NCBI GenBank assembly: GCA_023393755.1
Contig: JAEXCA010000090.1
Span: 1 to 11,526 of the forward strand
Reading direction: 5' to 3'
DNA: 11,526 nucleotides
Origin: Actinomycetes bacterium
Lineage (GTDB): Bacteria > Actinomycetota > Actinomycetes > Propionibacteriales > Propionibacteriaceae
The position numbers and the translations under genes were made by a program. Numbering within the stretch: position 1 is the stretch's first letter; each line of letters opens with the position of its first letter. Below the pieces are notes generated by a model. That model did not search any database. It had not been told where the DNA came from and saw nothing but the letters and a program-made list of their open reading frames with translations. Shown one piece after another: positions 1-5,374 of the stretch.

Positions 1-2
1 TC

Positions 3-119
3 GACCGGCTCACCTACGACGCCACCATCATCGAAACCGGCACCACCAGCTACCGCCTCGCCCACACCCGCGCAGGTGGGGCCAACTCAAGCCGCCCTAG
101 TGGGGCCAAGTCGAGTTGA
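3..119 (+). CDS. istB: IS21-family helper ATPase IstB, C-terminal end only
   Basis: This is the last 38 codons of a gene entering from the left edge, in the frame starting at base 3. The peptide begins DRLTYDATIIETGTTSYRL, which matches the conserved C-terminal segment of IstB, the AAA+ helper ATPase that works with the IstA transposase in IS21-family elements. The ATPase motifs lie outside the window, so the assignment rests on this tail and on the IS21-like terminal repeats that overlap its 3' end. The last dozen residues (GGANSSRPSGAKSS) are translated from the terminal repeats, and the TGA stop lies only two bases inside the inferred element end. A read-through tail of this kind suggests that the native stop has been lost or that this copy naturally ends in the repeat. 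Whether the upstream part of the gene is intact cannot be seen. Confidence 0.7.
   Translation, partial: DRLTYDATIIETGTTSYRLAHTRAGGANSSRPSGAKSS
76..115 (+). repeat. Two IS21 terminal direct repeats
   Basis: Copies lie at 76-91 and 100-115 with a 24-base period. Both share the core GTGGGGCCAA, which reads TTGGCCCCAC on the other strand. Their position immediately inside the element end fits transposase-binding repeats rather than a chance duplication. Confidence 0.6.
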
Positions 120-121
120 CA

Positions 122-280
122 TACTCAAAACCCTCCTCGACGCCGTCACCACGGCGCTGACGCACCGCTGGTCCTGCACGCTCCGGCTGGTCAGGACCCC
201 ACCGCTCGTCGCCGTCCGGGACAACTACGACCGTCTCGGCTACCGGCCCCACGACGTCACCCGCGAGGCGAGGTACAGCC
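122..280. other. Unassigned stretch between the IS end and the VOC remnant
   Basis: No intact gene is visible here. One plus-strand frame stays open and contains DNYDRLGYRPHDVTREARYSR, which has a faint resemblance to the C-terminal YxRLGY motif of GNAT acetyltransferases. The match is too short to call. The stretch is probably debris of whatever gene lay next to the insertion site, since the VOC remnant that follows has no recognisable N-terminus here. Confidence 0.3.
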
Positions 281-544
281 GCTGCACCAGCACCATACGG
301 ACGCCTCGAACTCGTGAAGTTCCTCGCCCCCGGCGTCCACCCCGGCGAGGGAAACGCACCGCCCAACACCTTGGGCATCCGCCGCCTCGCTTCGTGGTGG
401 ACGCCTCGACACCGAGGTGAACGACCTCAGTGCCCGCGGCTTCGACCTGGTGGGCCAGGTCGTCCAGTACCTGAACGCCTACCGCCTGTGCTACGTACGC
501 GCCCCGAGGGAATCATCGTCATGCTCGCCCAAGAACTGCAATGA
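281..544 (+). pseudogene. Broken VOC (glyoxalase/bleomycin-resistance) family gene
   Basis: Pieces of one VOC-type protein appear in order but in shifting frames. Around 296-390 the frame gives PYGRLELVKFLAPG and PPNTLGIRRLA. A shift near 390 gives FVVDA. Another shift near 402-410 gives LDTEVNDLSARGFDLVGQVVQYLNAYRLCYVR. A third near 505-510 gives PEGIIVMLAQELQ and the TGA at 542-544. Spliced together, the order matches the C-terminal half of a VOC metalloenzyme (the LELVKF strand, the DLD...L...G helix and the final GPEGIIVMLAE strand). The N-terminal beta-alpha-beta-beta-beta module is missing. Three frameshifts and a missing N-terminus mean that no working protein is made, unless the shifts are sequencing errors. 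The original activity cannot be inferred. Confidence 0.6.
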
Positions 545-996
545 CCAAGAACGCCATGTTGGCCACCAGGCCCCAGCAGCCTCGATTCGACAAGACCGAC
601 CCCATCGGCTCAAGCCGCAGGAGCGTCTGGGGGGTGTTCACGTGTGCGAGCCGGCCGGTCGGTAGGTGTTCAGGAGCACGCTCCCGGGAGTTGCTGGAAC
701 TCCACCACGACCTGTGGGTTCGGATCGAAGCTGGCGTCATGAGGTGGATTCCGTGACCCGACGCACCGTGTGGGCGGATCACCCGATGCGGCAGATCATC
801 TTGGCCGACCGGCTGACGCGCACCCCGTTGACCTCCACCAAGCTTCCAGCCATGCGCAGTCCGCGATTTCTCTGCGCTCGGCGGGTCTGGCGCACTTCCG
901 GGTGGCAGATCCCCAAGAAGTGGCGACGTGGAGCGTGACGCCTACCACCAGCAAGAAACGAGATCCAGAACAGGAACCACGTGAGGAGACCAGATC
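545..996. other. About 450 bases with no convincing gene
   Basis: Short open frames exist on both strands, but none resembles a known family or has a good ribosome binding site. The least bad is a 71-codon plus-strand frame (541-756, starting MTKNAMLATRPQQPRFDK). Its ATG overlaps the stop of the VOC remnant as ATGA, so it could be the stub of a formerly coupled gene. A minus-strand frame over 519-782 ends in a hydrophobic run (GLVANMAFLVIAVLG) but is also unrecognised. The stretch looks like decayed coding sequence. It also holds the RidA gene's ribosome binding site (GAGGAG, 983-988). No clear promoter was seen. Confidence 0.35.
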
Positions 997-1395
997 ATGA
1001 AGCTCACACGCATCAACCCCGCAGCATTACATAGGAACCCTGCCTTCTCTCAGGGCGTGCTGGCGACAGGCGGTTCGCTGCTCGTAGTCGGAGGACAGCA
1101 CGGCACGGACGAGAGCGGGCAACTCGTCTCCGCCGACCTCGGGGAGCAGACGAAGCAGGCATTGTGGAACGTTCTCACAGTGCTCGCCGAGGTGGGCGCA
1201 GACGCGAGCAACGTCGCCCGGCTCGGCGTCTATCTTGCCGTCGGGTCCGACGTTGGGGCCGGGTACACCTCAGCGTTCGAAGTATGGGGCGTGAACCCGA
1301 CTGCGGTCACGGTGCTCACCGTGCACTCCTTCGCGAGACCCGGCGTCCTGGTGGAGATCGAGGCACTGGCTTTCGTGCCCAGTGACGCCTCATGA
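997..1395 (+). CDS. RidA (YjgF/YER057c/UK114) family protein
   Basis: This 132-residue protein spans the usual length of the RidA fold, which forms trimers. Typical features are the N-terminal FSQGVLATGGSLLVVGGQ strand pair (17-34), the helix QTKQALWNVLTVLAEVGAD (51-69) and the C-terminal VLVEIEALAF strand (117-126). Classical RidA enzymes hydrolyse reactive enamine/imine intermediates from PLP enzymes and use a conserved arginine (Arg105 in the E. coli protein). The corresponding segment here, NPTAVTVLTV (100-109), has no arginine, so this protein belongs among the Rid subfamilies without the deaminase residue, and its reaction is unknown. The ATG is preceded by GAGGAG eight bases upstream. 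The gene's stop overlaps the next start as ATGA, so it is the first visible gene of a coupled operon. Confidence 0.85.
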   Translation: MKLTRINPAALHRNPAFSQGVLATGGSLLVVGGQHGTDESGQLVSADLGEQTKQALWNVLTVLAEVGADASNVARLGVYLAVGSDVGAGYTSAFEVWGVNPTAVTVLTVHSFARPGVLVEIEALAFVPSDAS

Positions 1396-1769
1396 CTCTG
1401 CACAGGCCGGTCCAGCGGATGCCGGACGATATCGCCGAAGCCCTCGCCGAACACCGGTTGCGTGACGCTTACGACGACCGCCCGGCCTACCAGCGCAACG
1501 ACTATCTCGGCTGGATCGGTCGGGCGAAGCGACCCGAAATTCGGGAGAAGAGAATAAGCCAGATGCTGAGCGAACTGGGAGAAGGCGGCGTGTACATGAG
1601 GATGCGACATCGGCCATCCGAACGATCCCCTGACCCGAGTAAGTGGGCTCGGACCGCCAGCGACCCCAGCCGATCGCCGGGAATGGTCGAAAACGTTCAA
1701 GCCTCCGTGGTGGGCGTCGGCGATGATCGGGCCCATGGCATCGACACAGGTCCGGGTGCCCGGCTTTGA
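1392..1769 (+). CDS. YdeI/OmpD-associated (OmdA, PF13376-like) family protein with an extended tail
   Basis: Residues 9-72 match the C-terminal domain of YdeI/OmdA-family proteins: MPDDIAEALAEHRLRDAYDD, then YQRNDYLGWIGRAKRPEIREKR, ending ISQMLSELGEGG. Members are small proteins of poorly known role, sometimes linked to peptide or bacteriocin protection. Only the OmdA-type domain is present here. The start overlaps the RidA stop as ATGA, arguing for translational coupling. Family members normally end soon after this domain. Here the frame continues about 50 residues (76-125) with unfamiliar, Ser/Arg/Asp-rich sequence and overlaps the next gene by 47 bases. The tail may be read-through into DNA brought in with the LacI-type fragment. 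The domain call is fairly firm, but the true native C-terminus is not known. Confidence 0.65.
   Translation: MTLHRPVQRMPDDIAEALAEHRLRDAYDDRPAYQRNDYLGWIGRAKRPEIREKRISQMLSELGEGGVYMRMRHRPSERSPDPSKWARTASDPSRSPGMVENVQASVVGVGDDRAHGIDTGPGARL
1692..1697. promoter_or_regulatory. Weak LacI-operator-like core upstream of the LacI-type fusion
   Basis: AACGTT, within GAAAACGTTCAAG, is a CG-centred 6-base palindrome 25 bases before the first possible start of the LacI-head fusion gene. LacI-family operators are centred on a CG step with A/T-rich flanks. The outer bases here are not symmetric, so this is only a candidate autoregulatory site. Confidence 0.15.
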
Positions 1770-2778
1770 GGGCCGACGGCCCACGATGGAGGACGTCGCA
1801 CGACTGGCCGGCGTTTCTCGAGCGACGGTCTCGCGGGTCGTCCGGGGAGAAGGGCCGGTCAGTGCGACGACGCGCGCCGCGGTGCGTCGAGCTGTGGCTG
1901 AGGTGGGGTACGTGCCCGACGAGGCCGCCCGCAGCTTGGCGCGGGGGCCTTCACGGCCGCACCCGACGGGAGGGGCGACGTCGAACAGACTGTCGGATGG
2001 CGCGGCCACCACGCCGTTCGAGGCCCACTTCGACCGCATGGCCGCTGACTACGCCGGTGCGCGTCCGCCGTACCCGCCGGGGGTCTATGAGGCCTTGAGG
2101 CAGAGCGGCGTTATCGGCGAAGGCGTCCGTGTGTTGGAGGTCGGTGCCGGTGCGGGCTTGGCCACCCGCGAGCTGGTGGCCGCTGGCTGCGAGGTCGTCG
2201 CCCTGGAGCCCGGGGAGCGACTCGCACGCCTGCTGAGGCAGGAGGTACCAGCTGCCCGTGTCCTCGTCGCGCCTCTGGAGGACAGCGTTCTGGAGGACGG
2301 CAGCTTCGACTCGGTCGTGGGGGCCACGGCACTGCACTGGGTCGACCTCGACCGGGGGCTGCCCATCATGCACGCAGCCCTGCGGCCGGGCGGCCTCCTG
2401 GGGGTGTGGCGGACCATCTTCGGCGACGAGTCGCGCCCCACCCCGTTCCGGGCCAAGGTCGCGGCCATCGTCGCGGCACGCGGGGTAGCCGTTCGGCGCC
2501 GGCCCGACGACAACCCCAGCATGGAGCAACTGGCCGCGGGAGGGTGGTTCTCCCCGGTGCGCACACTGTGGTGGGAGTGGTCGATCGACCTGAACTCCGA
2601 GCAGGTGCGTCGGTTGTTTGCCACGTTCAGCGACTGGAGCACTGATGAGGTCGCTGCCGCGGAACGGGCGGTCGATGAACTCGGCGGACAGGTCACCGAG
2701 CACTACCGGTCGGTGATGCACGTGCTGCGCCGGGCCGACACCAAGCCGAACGCGATTCCCTCGGGAGGGGCCTTATGA
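1723..2778 (+). CDS. Fusion of a LacI-type DNA-binding head with a SAM-dependent methyltransferase
   Basis: This 351-residue protein joins two unrelated modules in one frame. Residues 20-42 (RPTMEDVARLAGVSRATVSRVVRG) are a canonical LacI helix-turn-helix, and 60-74 (EVGYVPDEAARSLARG region) is the hinge helix. The periplasmic-binding-like sensor domain that should follow is absent. From about residue 98 a class I methyltransferase begins: FDRMAADYAGARPPYP, motif I VLEVGAGAGLATREL (138-152), the acidic ribose-binding LEPG (161-164), ATALHWVD (201-208) and LRPGGLLGVW (220-229). The methyl acceptor is unknown. No ATG, GTG or TTG precedes the methyltransferase module in frame nearby (the first internal ATG, at 2038, would cut into it), so it appears to depend on the upstream start. 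Starts at 1723, 1735 or 1786 are possible, all with weak ribosome binding sites. Its stop overlaps the hydrolase start as ATGA. Confidence 0.8.
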   Translation: MIGPMASTQVRVPGFEGRRPTMEDVARLAGVSRATVSRVVRGEGPVSATTRAAVRRAVAEVGYVPDEAARSLARGPSRPHPTGGATSNRLSDGAATTPFEAHFDRMAADYAGARPPYPPGVYEALRQSGVIGEGVRVLEVGAGAGLATRELVAAGCEVVALEPGERLARLLRQEVPAARVLVAPLEDSVLEDGSFDSVVGATALHWVDLDRGLPIMHAALRPGGLLGVWRTIFGDESRPTPFRAKVAAIVAARGVAVRRRPDDNPSMEQLAAGGWFSPVRTLWWEWSIDLNSEQVRRLFATFSDWSTDEVAAAERAVDELGGQVTEHYRSVMHVLRRADTKPNAIPSGGAL

Positions 2779-3557
2779 GCGGATACGTGAACGTCAACGG
2801 CGTCAACACGTGGTTCCAGGATCACGGCACCGGCGAGGCCGTGGTGCTCCTGCACGGAGGGCTCGTCGACGGCCGCGACTTCGAAAACAACCTGGCCGCC
2901 CTCGACCAGACCCACCGTGTGCTGGTTCCGGACCGGCGCGCCCACGGCCGCTCCCACGACGTGGGCGGACCCTTGGACCTGGCCACGATGGCCGCTGACA
3001 CCGCCGCCTTCATCGAGACCCTGGCCCTGGGGCCCGTTTCGCTGGTCGGGTACAGCGCAGGGGCGATGGTGGCGATCCGGGTCGCGGTGGCGCATCCGGC
3101 GAGCGTCGCCAAGCTGGTCCTCATCAGCGGCGCCTTCGACCAACAAGGGATGCTGTTCGGCCCCAGCATGACCGAACCGCCACCAACCGCCTTGGTGGAT
3201 GCCCACGACCAGGTAACCCCCCACGGGCCCGGTCACTTCATGTCGGTCCTGGAGCGCATTGTCGAGTCGGCCGAGCACGACCCGCCGCTCACCGTGGACG
3301 AGGTTGCGACGATCACCTGCCCCACACTGGTGATCAGCGCCGACGACGACCTCGTGCGCCTAGAGCACACCATCGAGTTGTACCGCGCCCTTCCCGACAG
3401 CCAGCTGGCGATCGTGCCGGGCACCTCCCACCTGCTCCTGAACGAGAAGACCGATCTGTGCACCCAACTCGTGCGTGACTTCCTGACCTCCCCCGATACG
3501 AGCACCCTCATGCCCATCCGCCGCGCGCAGGAGAAAAGGTTCGAGCGCGTGGAATAG
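2775..3557 (+). CDS. Alpha/beta-fold hydrolase
   Basis: This 260-residue cytosolic enzyme has a complete alpha/beta-hydrolase signature: oxyanion-hole HGG (27-29), the strand-turn VLVPDRRAHGRS (49-60), nucleophile elbow GYSAG with Ser94, the acid in ISADDD (most likely Asp192) and the base His219 in PGTSHLL. The cap region between the core strands (about 121-180) is short. Substrate cannot be read from the sequence; family members hydrolyse esters, lactones, amides and similar bonds. The ATG sits in the ATGA overlap with the methyltransferase stop and has a strong GGAGGGG ribosome binding site at 2764-2770, so the two proteins are probably made together and could act on the same compound. The C-terminal RRAQEKRFERVE tail is charged and unremarkable. 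Confidence 0.9.
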   Translation: MSGYVNVNGVNTWFQDHGTGEAVVLLHGGLVDGRDFENNLAALDQTHRVLVPDRRAHGRSHDVGGPLDLATMAADTAAFIETLALGPVSLVGYSAGAMVAIRVAVAHPASVAKLVLISGAFDQQGMLFGPSMTEPPPTALVDAHDQVTPHGPGHFMSVLERIVESAEHDPPLTVDEVATITCPTLVISADDDLVRLEHTIELYRALPDSQLAIVPGTSHLLLNEKTDLCTQLVRDFLTSPDTSTLMPIRRAQEKRFERVE

Positions 3558-3625
3558 GACGCTGCTGCTCCCAACAGGATCGAGGCCCTCGTTGCCGCGG
3601 CGTGAAGTATGGGCGAGGCGCGGAC

Positions 3626-4099
3626 TCAGGGCTGCGCGTGGCCGCCGTGTCGGTAATCCCCGAGTTGGGTTCGGCGCAACTCGTCCATGAAGGCTTGCTG
3701 CGCCACAGGTTCGCGAAGGTCGATGGCCGTCTGGGCCAGTTCCGGGTCGGCGGGGAGCCAACGCACGGCCCAGGACGCCAGGGCCACCAGAATGGGGAGC
3801 AGCTGGATGCCGGGTTCGGTGAGGCGGTACTGCACCTGTTGGCGATGCCCCGGGACGGGGTGGCGGCTCAGCAGCCCCACCGCAGTCAGCTTCTCCAAGC
3901 GTCCCACAAGGATGTTCGAAGCGATGCCCTCAAGAGAGCCGGCCAGGAGGTCTCGGTAGTGCCGGGGCCCGCCAAAGTCTTCGTCATCGCCAGCCTGGGC
4001 GGACTGGCCGCGACCCTTCTCGCCCTCGCATCCGGACCCTATCGACGCCTGAGCCGCAGCTACGGGCACCCATCCGCGGCGGCGACCGTCACCCACCAA
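3626..4099 (-). CDS. HxlR-family transcriptional regulator with an abnormal N-terminus
   Basis: Residues 42-116 match the HxlR winged helix: GPRHYRDLL, LEGIASNILVGRLEKLTAVGLLSRH as recognition helix and wing entry, then VQYRLTEPGIQLLPILVALASWAVRWLP. HxlR proteins are small dimeric DNA-binding regulators, often responsive to electrophiles. What should precede this, a helix of the type ALDLLGDKWTLLILRDL, is missing. Instead the first 41 residues are Gly/Asp/Gln-rich and unlike the family. No start codon lies closer in frame, so initiation would have to be TTG at 4099 or GTG at 4096. A frameshift, a replacement of the N-terminus, or pseudogenisation would explain this. The gene converges on the hydrolase and is divergent from the DedA-like gene, whose promoter palindrome lies just upstream of its presumed start. 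Confidence 0.6.
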   Translation of the reverse strand: MVGDGRRRGWVPVAAAQASIGSGCEGEKGRGQSAQAGDDEDFGGPRHYRDLLAGSLEGIASNILVGRLEKLTAVGLLSRHPVPGHRQQVQYRLTEPGIQLLPILVALASWAVRWLPADPELAQTAIDLREPVAQQAFMDELRRTQLGDYRHGGHAQP

Positions 4100-4107
4100 G
4101 AGGTATC

Positions 4108-4125
4108 TTGAACTCTCGAGTTCAA
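4108..4125. promoter_or_regulatory. Palindromic operator candidate TTGAACTC-TC-GAGTTCAA
   Basis: A perfect inverted repeat with 8-base arms and a 2-base spacer covers the -35 box and the first part of the spacer. A bound repressor would block the polymerase. A further half-site, TTGAAC, occurs at 4143-4148 at the expected transcription start, within a direct repeat of ATCTTGAAC (4105-4113 and 4140-4148). The adjacent HxlR-type gene is the obvious candidate regulator, but that link is inference. Confidence 0.5.
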
Positions 4126-4136
4126 CTTGCTATCTT
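4108..4136 (+). promoter_or_regulatory. Sigma70-type promoter for the DedA-like gene
   Basis: TTGAAC (4108-4113) as -35 and TATCTT (4131-4136) as -10 are separated by exactly 17 bases. Transcription would start near 4143, giving a leader of about 30 bases before the ATG at 4174. The same TTGAAC-17-TAnCTT arrangement precedes the exporter gene at 10378-10406. Confidence 0.5.
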
Positions 4137-4173
4137 CACATCTTGAACAACATTGTTTGAGTTAGGTGGGTCG

Positions 4174-4953
4174 ATGAACGCGAGTGCGCAAATCCATCAC
4201 ACGTCCGGTCAAGGAGCGCAGCGGGTCCGCTCCCAGTTGGGGGCCCGGCGTGTGGTCCCGTGGGGCGGGCCTGCCGCCATGGCCGATTGGGTGCTGCTCG
4301 GCGGGATCCTCACCGTGGTCGCGCTCGGGTTGGCCCTGCGTCCGGCCAAGCCGTTCCTGATCGCCGAACACCCCGTCCTGCTGGAGTTCCTCACCGGTGA
4401 TCTGGTCGCGGTGGGGGCGGCCGCCGCGTTCGCCCGCATCGGCGAGGCACCCCTGGCGCTGGTGATCGTCGCCGGCGCCGTGGGCATGGTGAAGTTCGAC
4501 CTGCTCACCTGGTGGGCCGGGCGACGCTGGGGCGAGGGCATCCTCGGGATGCTCTCCACCCCCGCCCAGGCCGCGACCTGGACCCGGCGCCTCGACCGGA
4601 CCCGGCCCTGGGTCATGGGCCTGGCCGTGGCGATGGCCGCGGCGCCGGGAGTACCCACGGCCGTGGTGTACGTCCTCGCAGGCTGGGCGGGCATGCGGCT
4701 CACCACCTTCCTGCTGCTGGACCTGACAGGCGCCCTGGCGATCACCGCGCTCGTGTCCGGGCTCGGCTACGGCCTGGGCCAGCACGCCGTCGACGCGGTC
4801 CTGCTGGTGGACCGGCACGCCTCCACCGTCACCCTCGTGCTGATCGGCATCGCCCTGGTGGCGCCGCTCGCCAAGAAGCTGATCGACCGCGTCCGCCGCC
4901 AGCTCACTACCTCGCCCACCAACCACGACCTGATCACCAAGGAGACCCCATGA
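4174..4953 (+). CDS. DedA/VTT-like integral membrane protein
   Basis: This 259-residue protein has several hydrophobic segments (roughly 38-57, 75-104, 147-168, 176-199 and 216-236). It resembles DedA/VTT proteins: the re-entrant GEAPLALVIVAGAVGMVKFDLLTWWAGRRWGEGI region (about 90-123) parallels the family's GDxxxYxxGRxxG, and APGVPTAVVYVLAGWAGM (157-174) parallels its conserved Gly/Pro-rich loop. DedA proteins scramble or flip lipids such as undecaprenyl phosphate, or affect envelope stress and drug tolerance; which applies here cannot be told. The ATG at 4174 has AGGTGGG just upstream (4164-4170) and a well-placed promoter. A TTG at 4153 in frame is less likely. The N-terminal 30 residues are hydrophilic and longer than usual. 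The stop overlaps the next start as ATGA. Confidence 0.65.
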   Translation: MNASAQIHHTSGQGAQRVRSQLGARRVVPWGGPAAMADWVLLGGILTVVALGLALRPAKPFLIAEHPVLLEFLTGDLVAVGAAAAFARIGEAPLALVIVAGAVGMVKFDLLTWWAGRRWGEGILGMLSTPAQAATWTRRLDRTRPWVMGLAVAMAAAPGVPTAVVYVLAGWAGMRLTTFLLLDLTGALAITALVSGLGYGLGQHAVDAVLLVDRHASTVTLVLIGIALVAPLAKKLIDRVRRQLTTSPTNHDLITKETP

Positions 4954-5372
4954 GCACGACGACCCCCACCCCCCGCATCCATCGACCCGCCTCCCCCGCC
5001 CGATTCCTGGCCGCAGCCGCCGAGATCCTCACCGTCGTCATCCTCGGCACCGGCCTGGTGCTGTGGCTGCTGGAGCGGCTGCCGGGTTGGCCACCGCCGG
5101 GCCTGCCCGTTTGGGCCGGCATCGCCGTGATGGGAGTGGCCATGACGTTGCCCGTCGCCGTCTGGCTCCCGCTGCGCCGCTACCCCGGACGCCCCACGGC
5201 CGAACTCGTCGGCAGCTTCGTGGCTGCCACGCTGATCGGAATCCTGTTGGTGGCGAGGGATCTCGCCCCCGCGGGGACTGCCCTGCTCGTCCAGCACGTC
5301 CTGATGCTCGCCGGCCTGTTGGCAACCCTGACGGGGCGCTGGCGGGCGCTGGCTGGCCGGTGGGCCGGCTGA
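4950..5372 (+). CDS. Small four-helix membrane protein, function unknown
   Basis: This 140-residue protein has four predicted membrane helices at about 19-41 (FLAAAAEILTVVILGTGLVLW), 53-75, 85-102 and 109-128, with a Pro-rich hydrophilic N-terminus and a positively charged end (GRWRALAGRW). I do not recognise a family. Its ATG overlaps the DedA-like stop as ATGA and has AAGGAG at 4939-4944, so the pair is almost certainly co-translated and may form one membrane complex. It ends two bases before the convergent stop of the APH-like gene. Confidence 0.7.
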   Translation: MSTTTPTPRIHRPASPARFLAAAAEILTVVILGTGLVLWLLERLPGWPPPGLPVWAGIAVMGVAMTLPVAVWLPLRRYPGRPTAELVGSFVAATLIGILLVARDLAPAGTALLVQHVLMLAGLLATLTGRWRALAGRWAG

Positions 5373-5374
5373 TT

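Larger units (their letters stand above)
1..121 (+). mobile_element. Right end of an IS21-family insertion sequence
   Basis: On the minus strand the outer end reads TGTCAACTCGACTTGGCCCC starting at 121, the TG...CA style terminus of IS21-family elements. Two direct copies of a 16-base unit, GTGGGGCCAACTCAAG (76-91) and GTGGGGCCAAGTCGAG (100-115), lie 24 bases apart and match at 14 of 16 positions. Multiple terminal repeats are a hallmark of IS21 ends, where IstA binds. The istB gene reads towards this end. The other end, istA and the target duplication are not in the window, so the boundary at 121 is inferred from the repeat alone. Confidence 0.65.

Noticed and set aside
122..280. GNAT acetyltransferase remnant
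   Set aside because: Only a YDRLGY-like motif supports it, too short to distinguish from chance.
541..756. Coupled 71-codon gene after the VOC remnant
   Set aside because: The ATGA overlap is suggestive, but the product is unrecognised, has a weak ribosome site and follows a broken gene; kept only as a note in the region entry.
1230..2721. Minus-strand open frames opposite the OmdA-like and fusion genes
   Set aside because: No domain features; the plus strand carries recognisable motifs and overlapping starts.
3602..4111. Plus-strand open frame of 169 codons opposite the HxlR-type gene, ending in a hydrophobic stretch
   Set aside because: The antisense strand gives clear HxlR sequence over most of it. 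The hydrophobic end is opposite the abnormal HxlR N-terminus and matches nothing I know.
4162..4926. Minus-strand open frame of 254 codons opposite the DedA-like gene
   Set aside because: Gln/Gly/His-rich low-complexity product, with no recognisable domain; it mirrors the coding strand.
5356..5369. GCCGG-TGGG-CCGGC hairpin at the end of the small membrane protein gene as a terminator
   Set aside because: Only a 5-base stem, inside the coding sequence and without a U-rich tract.
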